Shown: positions 8,605-17,898, counted from the first letter of the stretch. The stretch is DNA of 58,165 bases from Prevotella sp. UBA5387 (GCA_002407775.1 DHOP01000056.1:1-58165); one strand, 5' to 3'. A program made the numbers and translations. Notes: generated from the letters alone by a model not told the origin.

Positions 8605-9884
8605 TTGAAAGACTTGTTCTGGTTTTGCCTCTTGATGTTCGGAAGTACTCGACTTTTGGCTAATATAACCGACGAACAAGGAAAGTCCTACAACGAGGGA
8701 AGCAAGAGCCAGAAATCTATCCCTTTAGTTTACAAGCGCGAGAACCCAAGTGGTCATCATACAGATGTTATAATTTCTGAACCGAGTGCTCTATCTGTGA
8801 ATAATCTATTGCCCGACCCATTGGAGTGGGCTGACGGAAATGGGCGAGTAGAACTTTCTCTGACTGGAAAAAACGTAGGAATGAAATCTTAAGGGAACTT
8901 TAATATTATGAAATTGGGGAGAACCCAGTAGTGAAGTTTTCACGAATAAAAACAGCGATAGATGGCCAAAAGTTTTCTGTTGAGGTTACCGTAAATGACA
9001 AAACGTTGACGCTATCTACAGTGATATTTTACCCCAAAACAGGCAAAGCTCCTTATCCCTTAATGATAGGGACAAGTAATAACTCTCTTCCATCTTCTAT
9101 CTTCACAGAACGAGGGATTGCCCTAATGACTTTTCACGAAGCACAAGTGAACAACTATTCACAGTTTGGTAAACCTTCGGGAGGAGGTAACTACGAATTT
9201 GACAAACTCTATCCATCGCTTGTTAGCAATGGTGCATACGCTGACTGGGCATGGGGATTGAGCCGATTAAATGATGGATTACAACAACTAGGCTCCAAGA
9301 GAACCAAGATAGATTTGCAGCATATTGGCGTTATGGGATGCTCCTATGCTGGAAAGATGGCCCTTTTTTGCGGTGCGTTGGATGAGCGCATTGCACTGAC
9401 TATTGCTCAAGAATCTGGCGGTGGTGGAGCAGCAGCTTGGAGAGTGTCTCGTAGTTTGGAAAAGGTAGAAGGACTTGATCAAACAGATGGAAATTGGTTT
9501 TAGACTGGATTTAAGGAAAATTTTGGCGGCGAGAATTTATATCGCTTTCCATATGATCATCATGAATTATGTGCACTGGTATGCCCTCGTGCTCTTCTTA
9601 TCCTAGGAAATCCGGACTATCAATGGCTAGCTGATCCTTCGGGGTATGTCTCCAGCTGTGCTGCGCGTAAAGTTTGGGATAATTTTGGAATTGCCGATAG
9701 GATGGGTTACTCTATTGTTGGTGGGCATCGTCACTGCCAACTACCCGAGACGCAATATTCCTAGGTGATTGAATTTGTGGAAAAATTCCTATTGGGACGA
9801 AGCGAAGTCAATACTGACGTACAAAGGGCTCCTTCAAATTATGCTAACGACTACGACTGCCTGAAGTGGATTAAGCCTGAATAA
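8605..9884 (+). pseudogene. decayed CE15 glucuronoyl (4-O-methyl-glucuronoyl) esterase
   Basis: The remnant starts at a TTG with a signal-peptide-like N-terminus and reads LLPDPLEWADGNGRV. It then loses frame near 8835-8860 and continues in the other frame as DWKKRRNEIL. In that second frame there are stops at 8901-8903 (TAA), 9501-9503 (TAG) and 9762-9764 (TAG) before a natural end at 9882-9884. Despite this, the CE15 signatures are clear: the serine elbow GVMGCSYAGKMALF, AQESGGGGAAAWR, then RFPYDHHELCAL, LGNPDYQWLADPSGYVS and the histidine region VGGHRHCQLPE. CE15 enzymes cut ester bonds between xylan glucuronate and lignin, which fits the adjacent GH67 and GH115. A single sequencing error cannot explain four lesions. 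Confidence 0.88.
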
Positions 9885-10006
9885 ATAGAAGAGCAAAGCC
9901 CTTTTGCATGTAGTACGAAAACTCTTTCTTTTTGCAGCCTGAAAAAAGGAGAGGGAGTATAGGCCAAAGAAGTATAAACATTGAATGGCATACATTATAA
10001 AAAGAC

Positions 10007-10042
10007 TAGCTTACCTTATTAATAAAAATATAAGGTAAGCTA
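10007..10042. terminator. bidirectional terminator hairpin after dapA
   Basis: Perfect 13-bp arms TAGCTTACCTTAT (10007-10019) and ATAAGGTAAGCTA (10030-10042) enclose a 10-base loop. On the minus strand it is followed by GTCTTTTTAT, so it should end dapA transcription. Confidence 0.8.
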
Positions 10043-10066
10043 TGATATCAACTTTTCTTTATGATT

Positions 10067-10954
10067 TTAGATGGTGAGCTGTTTGAGTATCTCAGCCATT
10101 TTTTGCTTCGTTTCAATCTTTGTAGGAACAAGAGGGAGTCTCAATACATTCTCAATCATACCCATATCATTCAGCAAAGCCTTTACACCAGCAGGGTTCC
10201 CATCAACAAATAGGAGACTATAGAGTTCGGTGAAAGCATGGTGAATCTTCCTTGCAGGCTCATATTCACCCTTGAATTCCAAACGAATCATGCGTGAAAA
10301 CTGCTTTGGAAGAGCGTTACCAATCACCGAGATAACACCTGCAGCACCGCTGGCAACCATCGAGAAGGTCAGTGAATCGTCTCCACTGATTACATCAAAA
10401 CGGTCTGGTTTGTTTTTGATGATCTCATCTACCTGTTCCAAATTACCTGAAGCCTCTTTAGTGGCAACAATGTTTGGGCAATCTTTAGCAAGTCTTACGG
10501 TAGTCGATGCCTTCATGTTTACACCCGTCCTTCCTGGAACGTTGTAAAGAATGATAGGTAGTGGGCTTACTGCTGCAATGGCTTTAAAATGCTGATAAAG
10601 TCCTTCTTGTGATGGCTTATTGTAATAGGGGCAAACACTTAATATACCGTCAATTCCACTCCAGTCAGTATTCTTCATCTCTTCGATGACAGCAGCAGTG
10701 TTGTTTCCGCCACAATACTTTACTATGGGAATGCGTCCGCGAACGACTTCTTTGACTAAAGTAGTAATCTTGTCTTTCTCCTCTTTAGTAAGGCAAGGGG
10801 TTTCTGCTGTAGTAGCAAGTATAACAAGGAAGTCAGCTCCATTGTCAAGTTGATAATCTACAAGTCTTTTAAGTGCTTTGTAATCTACTTCTCCTTCTAG
10901 AGTAAAAGGTGTTACCAAGGCTGTTCCTAATCCTTTGAAAAAATTGCTTGCCAT
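10067..10954 (-). CDS. dapA: 4-hydroxy-tetrahydrodipicolinate synthase
   Basis: The product is 295 aa, the usual DapA length. It condenses pyruvate with aspartate semialdehyde in the lysine/diaminopimelate pathway in the cytoplasm. The Schiff-base lysine is K166 in IVATKEASG and the proton-relay tyrosine is Y137 in ILYNVPGRTG. The usual GTTGE loop reads ATTAE here (residues 47-51), a mild departure also compatible with a functional enzyme. It is monocistronic, with its own promoter at 11005-11035 and terminator at 10007-10042, and is convergent with the CE15 remnant. Confidence 0.95.
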   Translation of the reverse strand: MASNFFKGLGTALVTPFTLEGEVDYKALKRLVDYQLDNGADFLVILATTAETPCLTKEEKDKITTLVKEVVRGRIPIVKYCGGNNTAAVIEEMKNTDWSGIDGILSVCPYYNKPSQEGLYQHFKAIAAVSPLPIILYNVPGRTGVNMKASTTVRLAKDCPNIVATKEASGNLEQVDEIIKNKPDRFDVISGDDSLTFSMVASGAAGVISVIGNALPKQFSRMIRLEFKGEYEPARKIHHAFTELYSLLFVDGNPAGVKALLNDMGMIENVLRLPLVPTKIETKQKMAEILKQLTI

Positions 10955-11004
10955 AGCTCTACTACAATTTATGAAATTCTTGTCGTCCTATTACAATTCG
11001 AAGG

Positions 11005-11035
11005 CAAAGATACTATTTATGTTTCATTTTGCAAA
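11005..11035 (-). promoter_or_regulatory. dapA promoter
   Basis: Read on the minus strand, TTTG (11035-11032), a 19-base spacer and TATCTTTG (11012-11005) match the Bacteroidetes consensus exactly. The start codon is 50 bases downstream. Confidence 0.8.
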
Positions 11036-11172
11036 GGAATAGAAGGAAAACTATGAAATATTTGTTTGGTTTGATGATGTAGAAACGAGTAGAGTTTATG
11101 AAGATCCTTCTATTATACAGTGAGAGTGTTTATAGTCTTTGTATTATAAAAAATCAGCTTGCAATTTATGAG

Positions 11173-12090
11173 TTACTTACTACCGATGTAAAGAAATACC
11201 ATACCAAGCAAAACAAAAGCTAAGTCAATGGCTTTGGATTTCAGGTTATGCTCATGGAATACCAATGCACCGAATAGGAAGCTTACAATGACACTACTTC
11301 TTCGCACCATTGACACAATCGAGATCATGGACCCAGGTAAACTAAGTGCATAGAAATAAACGAAATCAGCTGCACAAAGAAAAACACTAATACCAATGAT
11401 AGTCCAATTCCAGTGGAATGGGGTATTCTGTTTGCGTCTTGGCCACCATAGAACAAGCAGTATGATAAGCATCATCAGCATCTGATAAATATTGTACCAA
11501 GCTTGTACTGCTGTGTGGTCTAAGCCAATACCACCATTCCCAGGTGTGGCTAGAAGGTACTTGTCAAACAGACCGCTTACGGCACCAAGCACTGCACCAA
11601 TGACGATAAACCATATCCATCGGTTGTGCGCAAAATTGATACCTTCGCTTTTGCTCGAAAGACTCAGCATGAAAAACGAAATAACAGCCAACAACACGCC
11701 TATCCATTGCCAACCATTAAGGGTTTCTCCATAAACCAACATAGCGCCAACAAGCACCATTACTGGACGAGTGGCATTGATAGGACCTACGATTGTGAGT
11801 GGTAGATGCTTTATGCCAAAGTATCCGAAAATCCAACTTAGTAAAACAAGGAGGCTTTTAAGAATTATCCACTTGTGCATTTCCCAACCACCTGACCCGA
11901 CATGGAAGATACTATCATCAAGTACTGATGTAGTCGATGACAATATTATTAATGGTGTAAAAATCAGTGAGGAAAAGACAGTGTTTAGCAACAGTACGGG
12001 GATTACTGCGTTACCCTGGAGCGATTTCTTCTTGAATGAGTCATAAAATCCTAACAGCGCCGCTGACAGGAATGCTAACAATAACCACAT
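11173..12090 (-). CDS. EamA/DMT-superfamily membrane transporter
   Basis: The product is 305 aa with about ten hydrophobic segments, beginning with MWLLLAFLSAALLGFYDSFKK. The two halves each look like an EamA repeat; LPLTIVGPINATRPVMVLVGAMLVYGE-type sequence ends the first and LALSLPGSMISIVSMV-type sequence lies in the second. Members of this superfamily move small metabolites across the inner membrane, but the substrate cannot be read from sequence. The gene stands alone; dapA lies downstream on the same strand but has its own promoter. A -7 box for this gene is at 12113-12120. Confidence 0.85.
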   Translation of the reverse strand: MWLLLAFLSAALLGFYDSFKKKSLQGNAVIPVLLLNTVFSSLIFTPLIILSSTTSVLDDSIFHVGSGGWEMHKWIILKSLLVLLSWIFGYFGIKHLPLTIVGPINATRPVMVLVGAMLVYGETLNGWQWIGVLLAVISFFMLSLSSKSEGINFAHNRWIWFIVIGAVLGAVSGLFDKYLLATPGNGGIGLDHTAVQAWYNIYQMLMMLIILLVLWWPRRKQNTPFHWNWTIIGISVFLCAADFVYFYALSLPGSMISIVSMVRRSSVIVSFLFGALVFHEHNLKSKAIDLAFVLLGMVFLYIGSK

Positions 12091-12112
12091 AACCTATTAT
12101 CCTTAATCGGTG

Positions 12113-12120
12113 CAAAGGTA
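12113..12120 (-). promoter_or_regulatory. -7 box of the EamA gene
   Basis: The minus strand reads TACCTTTG, a match to TAnnTTTG, 23 bases before the start codon. No clear -33 element is seen. Confidence 0.55.
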
Positions 12121-12516
12121 CGGATATTTCTTAAAATGGGAATAGAATTAACTAAATCCTTAGAACAACATGCTATTATTGCCAAAATTTGAACTATCTA
12201 AAAGCGATACTTCAATGCCTGAGACTAAGTAAGCCTCATTAAAATAAATCCTGTTGAGTCTATATTATTATGGTATATAAAGTTGTCTTGGAGATTTGAA
12301 AATACAACTTAAGACCAGTTCAGAATAAATAAAATGGAGCTAAAGATATGTAGGAGGGTATTCAAATCTTTATAAAGACCGATCTAATTGTAAACAATAT
12401 TTATCATGTATCAAATAAATCTTACAAAATCGATGAAAAAATGCAGTTAAGATATGATGATTGTACTGCGATTAGTATATTAATCGTCTAAGAAATCTCG
12501 ATTGAGTTGTGATGGT

Positions 12517-12626
12517 CTTGCGATTGATGCCTAATGGCGGTGCGTTAAGTATCCTTTCGCAATGCCATTACAGCCTAAACGCGAGACGTTTACGGTCCTT
12601 TCGCAGTGTCAAAGGATACTAATCGC
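12517..12626 (-). repeat. 22-bp-period array, form A, five units, inverted relative to 29-160
   Basis: On the minus strand five 22-bp units run from 12626 down to 12517, each beginning GCGATT, GCGAAA, GCGTTT, GCGAAA and GCCATT. The third and fourth units (12582-12539) match 51-94 in the same order. The first unit looks like a reversed copy of the consensus (on the plus strand it reads AAAGGATACTAATCGC at its end). Confidence 0.8.
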
Positions 12627-12679
12627 GTGTCACCATAATTACAACTAAAAACTTGATGATTATAAATACTTTATTTGTT

Positions 12680-12700
12680 CTTGTTCAATAATTGGACAAG
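12680..12700. promoter_or_regulatory. 21-bp dyad, operator-like
   Basis: CTTGTTCAAT and ATTGGACAAG flank a single A, with nine of ten positions paired. There is no T run on either side, so an operator is more likely than a terminator. The binding protein is unknown; the Crp/Fnr gene is the nearest regulator. Confidence 0.35.
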
Positions 12701-12827
12701 GAACTCATCTTGAAATCATGAAATACCAAATGCTTTCTGGTAATATCGAATTGATGTTACATACTCCGAAGAATGTTTCAAAGTTAAATAGCTATACCTT
12801 ATGGATCTTACAATCGAAACAAATCGG

Positions 12828-13436
12828 CTATCCCATCAACGATGAAGACCGAACGCGACTCAATGTTTCCGGTGTCATTTGCAGATAATTGGCTATATAT
12901 ACCAATGGCGCACGTAGAACCACCTGTGGTTTCATTTTGCAAAGCCGTAGATAACGGTTTTGTGCCGTCTCAAAGCGAACGAGATCGGCATGCACCTGAG
13001 AAATGATAAGACTTTCCTCAAGAATCTTACGATATAGAATCTGAATGTTGACATTGTGCAAAGCGACCTGCTCCAAACGCATCTTGGGTAGGCAATATAT
13101 CTGACATGTCTCAAGTGACTCTACTTGAAGATGGGTAGGTTCCTCCTTGAAGAGACTTTCGATGCACATGAATATCTCGCCATCAGAACCAATGTGCTCG
13201 GTCACTTCTTTATCATTCTTAAAGTAGAACTGACGTATAAGCCCCTTCTCAATATAATAAATATCTTTGCAAATCTCACCTTCAGAGAGTATCATCTCTC
13301 CTTTGGCAAACTTTCTTGGCACCAAAATACTTTCCAAAGTATCAAGCTCATCGAGGGTCATTGTGCTATACTTGCGCGCCAATTCCCTTGCAATGTCTCT
13401 TGTTGTAATTTGAAGTTTCTCCATAATTCCTTTCAT
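12828..13436 (-). CDS. Crp/Fnr family transcriptional regulator
   Basis: The product is 202 aa with an N-terminal cyclic-nucleotide-binding-like beta barrel (about residues 25-130, including KGEMILSEGEICKDIYYIEKG) and a C-terminal helix-turn-helix (about 155-200, YIANYLQMTPETLSRVR). No cysteine cluster for an Fnr-type Fe-S centre is visible, so the ligand is unknown. It starts 17 bases after the lepA stop and probably shares its transcript. ATG 13424 (MEKLQITTRD) is an equally good start. Regulated genes cannot be inferred. Confidence 0.85.
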   Translation of the reverse strand: MKGIMEKLQITTRDIARELARKYSTMTLDELDTLESILVPRKFAKGEMILSEGEICKDIYYIEKGLIRQFYFKNDKEVTEHIGSDGEIFMCIESLFKEEPTHLQVESLETCQIYCLPKMRLEQVALHNVNIQILYRKILEESLIISQVHADLVRFETAQNRYLRLCKMKPQVVLRAPLVYIANYLQMTPETLSRVRSSSLMG

Positions 13437-13453
13437 TATTGGGTGTCGAGTTA

Positions 13454-15235
13454 TTAATCTAATTTAAGTACGGCTAAGAATGCGTTCTGAGGCACCTGTA
13501 CATTGCCTATTTGCTTCATTCTCTTCTTTCCTTTTTTCTGTTTTTCCAAAAGCTTTCGTTTACGGCTTACGTCGCCACCGTAACATTTGGCTAGCACGTC
13601 CTTTCGTACCTGCTTCACGGTCTCTCTTGCCACAATCTTGGCACCGATGGCTGCCTGTATCGCTATATCAAATTGCTGACGCGGTATCAAATCCTTGAGT
13701 TTCTCGCACATTCTGCGACCGAAGTTCACAGCATTATCTTGATGCGTCAACGTGGAAAGTGCATCTACGGGGTCTCCATTGAGAAGTATGTCGAGTTTAA
13801 CCAGTTTTGAAGGACGGTAACTGTCTATGGTATAGTCAAAAGAAGCGTATCCCTTCGATATGGATTTCAGTTTGTCATAGAAGTCGATGACTATCTCTCC
13901 AAGAGGTATCATGAAGTGAAGTTCCATACGATTGCCAGACACATACTGTTGATTGATAAGTTCGCCGCGTTTGTCTAGACAAAGTTTTACTATCGAGCCG
14001 TAATAATCGGCAGTGGTAATGATATTGGCACGGATGTATGGCTCGTCGATATGGTCAATAGCCGTTACCTCAGGCAGTCCGCTAGGATTGTGCACTTCGA
14101 ATTCGTTGCCTTGCTTGTCATAGACCATATATGATACGTTCGGCACCGTGGTAATGACCTCCATATTGAACTCGCGGCTTAAACGCTCCTGTACAATCTC
14201 CATATGAAGTAAGCCGAGGAAGCCACATCGAAATCCAAATCCCAAAGCCTGAGACGACTCTGGCTGAAAAGTCAATGAAGCATCGTTGAGTTGTAGCTTC
14301 TCCAAGGAAGTACGCAGATTCTCGTAGTCAGCAGGGTCGATAGGGTAGACGCCTGCAAAGACCATGGGCTTTACTTCCTGAAAACCGTCTATTGGGGCAT
14401 CACAGGGACGATCCACATGGGTGATTGTTTCGCCCACCTTGACCTCCGTGGCTTCCTTAATGCCCGATATGATGTAGCCAACCTCGCCCGCAGAGAGAGC
14501 CTTGCGTGGATCCATGTTCATCTTCATTACACCGACTTCATCGGCGTCATATTCCATACCAGTCTGCACAAACTTTACCTTGTCGCCTTGTCGGACAGTC
14601 CCATTGACCATCTTGCAGATGGTGATAATGCCTCGAAACGGGTTAAACACGGAGTCGAATATGAGCGTTTGTAATGGTGCATTGGGGTCTCCTGTCGGTG
14701 CAGGGACACGATGTACTATGGCTTCCAGAATTTCAGGAATCCCCTCGCCAGTCTTGCCGCTGGCGCGAATGATGTCGCTTGGATCACAACCTATAAGCTC
14801 CACAATCTCGTCTTCCACCTCCTCAGGCATGGCGTTGGGCATATCGATCTTATTGATAACGGGTATTATCTCCAAGTTATGATCAATGGCCATGTACAGA
14901 TTGGATATAGTCTGCGCTTGAACACCTTGTGTTGCATCTACAACAAGTAAGGCCCCTTCACACGCAGCGATGCTACGAGATACTTCATAGCTAAAGTCTA
15001 CATGTCCCGGAGTGTCAATGAGGTTGAGTATGTAATTCTTGTTGTCAAGCTCATACTCCATTTGTATAGCGTGGCTTTTGATGGTGATACCGCGCTCTCT
15101 TTCCAAGTCCATGTTGTCGAGGACTTGATTTTCAGTTATCTGAGCAGTCTTTGTATATTCCAATAAACGATCGGCCAAGGTAGACTTACCATGGTCTATA
15201 TGGGCGATAATGCAAAAATTTCTTATGTGATCCAT
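13454..15235 (-). CDS. lepA: elongation factor 4 (LepA), ribosome back-translocase
   Basis: The product is 593 aa, full length. GTPase motifs are visible near the N-terminus: AHIDHGKSTLADRLL (G1), RERGITIKSH (switch/G2 area), DTPGHVDFSYEV (G3) and NKIDMPNA (G4). The EF4-specific C-terminal domain ends in the basic segment SRKRKLLEKQKKGKKRMK. EF4 acts on stalled ribosomes. The start MDHIRNFCIIAHIDHGKST is standard. A -7 box TATCTTTG is at 15264-15257. The Crp/Fnr gene follows after 17 bases. Confidence 0.97.
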   Translation of the reverse strand: MDHIRNFCIIAHIDHGKSTLADRLLEYTKTAQITENQVLDNMDLERERGITIKSHAIQMEYELDNKNYILNLIDTPGHVDFSYEVSRSIAACEGALLVVDATQGVQAQTISNLYMAIDHNLEIIPVINKIDMPNAMPEEVEDEIVELIGCDPSDIIRASGKTGEGIPEILEAIVHRVPAPTGDPNAPLQTLIFDSVFNPFRGIITICKMVNGTVRQGDKVKFVQTGMEYDADEVGVMKMNMDPRKALSAGEVGYIISGIKEATEVKVGETITHVDRPCDAPIDGFQEVKPMVFAGVYPIDPADYENLRTSLEKLQLNDASLTFQPESSQALGFGFRCGFLGLLHMEIVQERLSREFNMEVITTVPNVSYMVYDKQGNEFEVHNPSGLPEVTAIDHIDEPYIRANIITTADYYGSIVKLCLDKRGELINQQYVSGNRMELHFMIPLGEIVIDFYDKLKSISKGYASFDYTIDSYRPSKLVKLDILLNGDPVDALSTLTHQDNAVNFGRRMCEKLKDLIPRQQFDIAIQAAIGAKIVARETVKQVRKDVLAKCYGGDVSRKRKLLEKQKKGKKRMKQIGNVQVPQNAFLAVLKLD

Positions 15236-15256
15236 TCAATATATCCAACTTCTATG

Positions 15257-15264
15257 CAAAGATA
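15257..15264 (-). promoter_or_regulatory. -7 box of lepA
   Basis: The minus strand reads TATCTTTG 21 bases before the lepA start codon. A TTTG lies 24 bases further upstream, somewhat too far for the consensus spacing. Confidence 0.55.
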
Positions 15265-15399
15265 AGAAAAGATAAAGTAATTTAAAGTCAAACAAGTGTA
15301 TTTTTTTGGTTCATTAAGTATATACTTGGTTTAACACGTAGATCAAAATAATTGAATATCATGTATTTTTATCTAACATTTTTTTATTTGATATAACTT

Positions 15400-15441
15400 A
15401 ACAATCCGCAATCTTCACTGAGGTGAGGATAGCGGATTGTT
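15400..15441 (-). terminator. terminator of the pst-phoU operon
   Basis: Arms AACAATCCGC (15400-15409) and GCGGATTGTT (15432-15441) are perfect, and an inner stem ATCTTCAC/GTGAGGAT extends the hairpin with one G-T pair. It lies 46 bases past the phoU stop. The T run is weak. Confidence 0.7.
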
Positions 15442-15487
15442 ATTATTCTGTCAAGTCGATTTTATTGTCCGACCATTGTTTTCTGAT

Positions 15488-16240
15488 TTATTCTGTTGGA
15501 ACCTTGGGCAGTTCTATGTCAGATTCCGGTAAATGACCAGTCAACTCAATGGCTTCATCTTTCTTAGGAACTGAATGCTTCACGTCTAAGCCTTCTGTCA
15601 TATAGATAGTGGCTTCAGAGATATTTGTTGCACAATCGGCGATACGCTCAACGCTATGGGCTATTGTGTCGATACAGATCAAGTCATTGAGCTGTTGTGC
15701 ATTTAAACTCTTTCCTGCGTTTTCAGTGCGTAGCCGTCCCAACAAATCATGGAAAGAAGCATCAACCACATCATCGGCATCAATTGTAGCGCGGGCAAGT
15801 TGGCTATCGCTCGTGCTGAATGAGTCAATGGATTGTTTCACCATACTCTGGGCATGGTTAAGCAATTCGCTAATGTCATGTCGGTAGAATGTACTGATTT
15901 CTCCAGTTGGATCTATGCCTTTGACCATCTTGGCAATGTTCATCACTTGGTCACCCATGCGTTCCATTTCCCTCGTCATGTCATAATAACTCATAATCTG
16001 ACGGAATTCGGTGGCACGTGGATTATAAAGTGCAACTGTATTTATCATTTCTCGTCTCAACTTTACGTCGAGACTGTCAATGATTCGCTCATTATTATAT
16101 ATCTCTTCAAACACATTGGGGGTGTTGTTGAGTTCAAATAAAGCCAGTGTAAAGTCCACTTGCTTGAGCACAACCGAAGAAAGTACTTTGAAATCAGTGA
16201 TTACACTGCCAAAGAAACGCTGTTTCACTAAATCTATCAT
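15488..16240 (-). CDS. phoU: phosphate transport regulator PhoU
   Basis: The product is 250 aa, made of two three-helix PhoU repeats; metal-binding-type segments appear as YYDMTREMERMGDQVMNIAKM and ICIDTIAHSVERIADCATNI. PhoU dampens Pst uptake and signals phosphate status to the PhoR/PhoB pair in other bacteria; no phoR or phoB is in this window. It is the last gene of the pstS-C-A-B-phoU run, 27 bases after pstB. The charged tail after about residue 225 is longer than in the E. coli protein. Confidence 0.93.
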   Translation of the reverse strand: MIDLVKQRFFGSVITDFKVLSSVVLKQVDFTLALFELNNTPNVFEEIYNNERIIDSLDVKLRREMINTVALYNPRATEFRQIMSYYDMTREMERMGDQVMNIAKMVKGIDPTGEISTFYRHDISELLNHAQSMVKQSIDSFSTSDSQLARATIDADDVVDASFHDLLGRLRTENAGKSLNAQQLNDLICIDTIAHSVERIADCATNISEATIYMTEGLDVKHSVPKKDEAIELTGHLPESDIELPKVPTE

Positions 16241-16267
16241 AGTCGTATAGTATTTGAATTATATTGT

Positions 16268-17050
16268 TTAGCCAATCTTACCACTGAGATATGATTCTGT
16301 GCGCTTATCCGTTGGGGAGGTAAACATCTTCTTGGTATAGTCATATTCCACCAGCTCTCCCAGATACATAAACATCGATTTATGAGATATTCGAGCAGCT
16401 TGGGACATATTATGAGTAACGATAATTATGGTGAATTGTTTTTTCAATTCCAACAAAAGTGACTCAATTCTTTTGGTAGCAATAGGGTCTAACGCTGACG
16501 TTGGTTCGTCCATCAGAAGCACTTCGGGCTTCAAGGCGACGGCTCTAGCAATGCATAGACGCTGTTGCTGTCCACCAGAAAGGAAAGATCCTCGCTTGTT
16601 GAGCGTGTCTTTTACTTCGTCCCATAGTCCCACATCGCGCAAAGAAGACTCTATAATCTCATCTTTCTCACCGCGTGAAAGTCTTAGTCCGTTCAGTTTA
16701 TAACCTGCGAGCACATTTTCAGCAATACTCATTGTGGGGAAAGGATTTGGACGTTGGAATACCATTCCTGCCTTGCGGCGAACTGTCATGGCATCCATCT
16801 CCATGATGTTCTCACCACGTAGGTAAATCTCTCCTGTGGTCTTGATATTAGGATAAAGATCGTGCATGCGATTGATGGCACGCAACAGAGTACTCTTGCC
16901 GCATCCGGAAGGGCCCATGATAGCTGTGATGCGATTCTCTTCTATATCTACAGAAACATTGTTTACTGCGTTTTTTCCTGGTGTATATGATACGCTGACA
17001 TTATTTAGTCGGAGTATCGGCGTATTAGTTTCTATTATTGGATTCTCCAT
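16268..17050 (-). CDS. pstB: phosphate ABC transporter ATP-binding protein
   Basis: I start at ATG 17050 (MENPIIETNTPILRLNNVSV), giving 260 aa. The longer frame to 17122 would place 24 unrelated residues over the end of pstA. Visible motifs are Walker A GPSGCGKST (residues 46-54), the Q-loop MVFQRPNPFP, the signature LSGGQQQR, Walker B VLLMDEPTSALD and the switch histidine in VTHNM. It energises phosphate import by PstC/PstA at the inner membrane. The start overlaps the pstA stop by 16 bases, which suggests translational coupling. Confidence 0.96.
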   Translation of the reverse strand: MENPIIETNTPILRLNNVSVSYTPGKNAVNNVSVDIEENRITAIMGPSGCGKSTLLRAINRMHDLYPNIKTTGEIYLRGENIMEMDAMTVRRKAGMVFQRPNPFPTMSIAENVLAGYKLNGLRLSRGEKDEIIESSLRDVGLWDEVKDTLNKRGSFLSGGQQQRLCIARAVALKPEVLLMDEPTSALDPIATKRIESLLLELKKQFTIIIVTHNMSQAARISHKSMFMYLGELVEYDYTKKMFTSPTDKRTESYLSGKIG

Positions 17051-17895
17051 TTCTTGGCAACTTGTTTTGCAATTAAATTTAATATCAAGATCAAAGCCAT
17101 TAGAAAGAGTGATGAACTCCAAATCATATCGGCTAAGTTAGGGTCGTTATAGAACTCCCATATCAATAAAGGCACAGCACTGGTAGGTGCCGTTACGTCC
17201 CAATTGATAGCTGTACTACCTAGGGCAGTAAGCATCAATGGAGCAGTTTCACCGGTTACACGTGATACTGCAAGAAGCGTACCAGTGAATAATCCGCCAA
17301 ATGCCGAAGGCAATAATATTCGTAGAACTATGGTGTAATATGGGGCGCCTAAAGCAGCTGCAGCCTCCTTGAGACTACCGGGCAACATCTTCAGCGTTTC
17401 TTCGGTAGAACGGATGATTAATGGTAACATCATGATCATTAATGCAGTAGCTCCAGCTAATGCTGAATAAGAGCCGAGGGGTTTGACAACCCAAGCATAA
17501 GCAATGATACCGATAATAATGGATGGTGTACCTTGTAAAAGGTCTGCAATGAACCGAATGACTGCAGCGTATTTACTTTTTGGCTTCTCTGCTAAATAAA
17601 CACCAGCGAAGATACCAACAGGAATAGCAATAATAGCCGCAAGACAGACCATCAGTAGAGTGCCTGTGATACCATTGGCAATACCGCCGGGGAGTATGTC
17701 GCCACTCTGTTTTGCAAGCATAGCCTCAAAAGTACTTGGCGCTGATTCAGTGAAAAAAGACCAGTTGATCTGCTTATACCCCTTTGACACCAATTCCCAG
17801 ATAATGGCTACCAGAGGAACAATGGTAAGAAAGGAGAAAAAACATACTCCATAGAAGAAAGCTCTATCCTTAATTTTCTTTATTGTCATGGTCAT
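17035..17895 (-). CDS. pstA: phosphate ABC transporter permease PstA
   Basis: The product is 286 aa with about six membrane segments and the permease EAA-type loop KEAAAALGAPYYTIVLRILLPSAFGG, which contacts PstB. A large periplasmic loop lies between the first two segments. With PstC it forms the inner-membrane phosphate channel. It begins 3 bases after pstC and overlaps pstB. The start MTMTIKK could be Met1 or Met3. Confidence 0.95.
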   Translation of the reverse strand: MTMTIKKIKDRAFFYGVCFFSFLTIVPLVAIIWELVSKGYKQINWSFFTESAPSTFEAMLAKQSGDILPGGIANGITGTLLMVCLAAIIAIPVGIFAGVYLAEKPKSKYAAVIRFIADLLQGTPSIIIGIIAYAWVVKPLGSYSALAGATALMIMMLPLIIRSTEETLKMLPGSLKEAAAALGAPYYTIVLRILLPSAFGGLFTGTLLAVSRVTGETAPLMLTALGSTAINWDVTAPTSAVPLLIWEFYNDPNLADMIWSSSLFLMALILILNLIAKQVAKKWRIQ

Positions 17896-17898
17896 AAG

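Larger units (their letters stand above)
12091..12827. other. 737-bp gene-free stretch upstream of the EamA gene
   Basis: I find no ORF of useful length and no RNA gene here. It holds the EamA -7 box (12113-12120), the inverted copy of the 22-bp array (12517-12626) and a 21-bp dyad (12680-12700). The rest is AT-rich. A decayed gene cannot be excluded but no protein family is recognisable. Confidence 0.6.

Noticed and set aside
12630..12827. Remnant gene between the repeat array and the Crp/Fnr gene
   Set aside because: I translated the stretch in mind on both strands and found only short frames with no recognisable protein.
17051..17122. Longer pstB start giving 24 extra N-terminal residues
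   Set aside because: These residues overlap pstA and have no counterpart in PstB; ATG 17050 gives the standard length.
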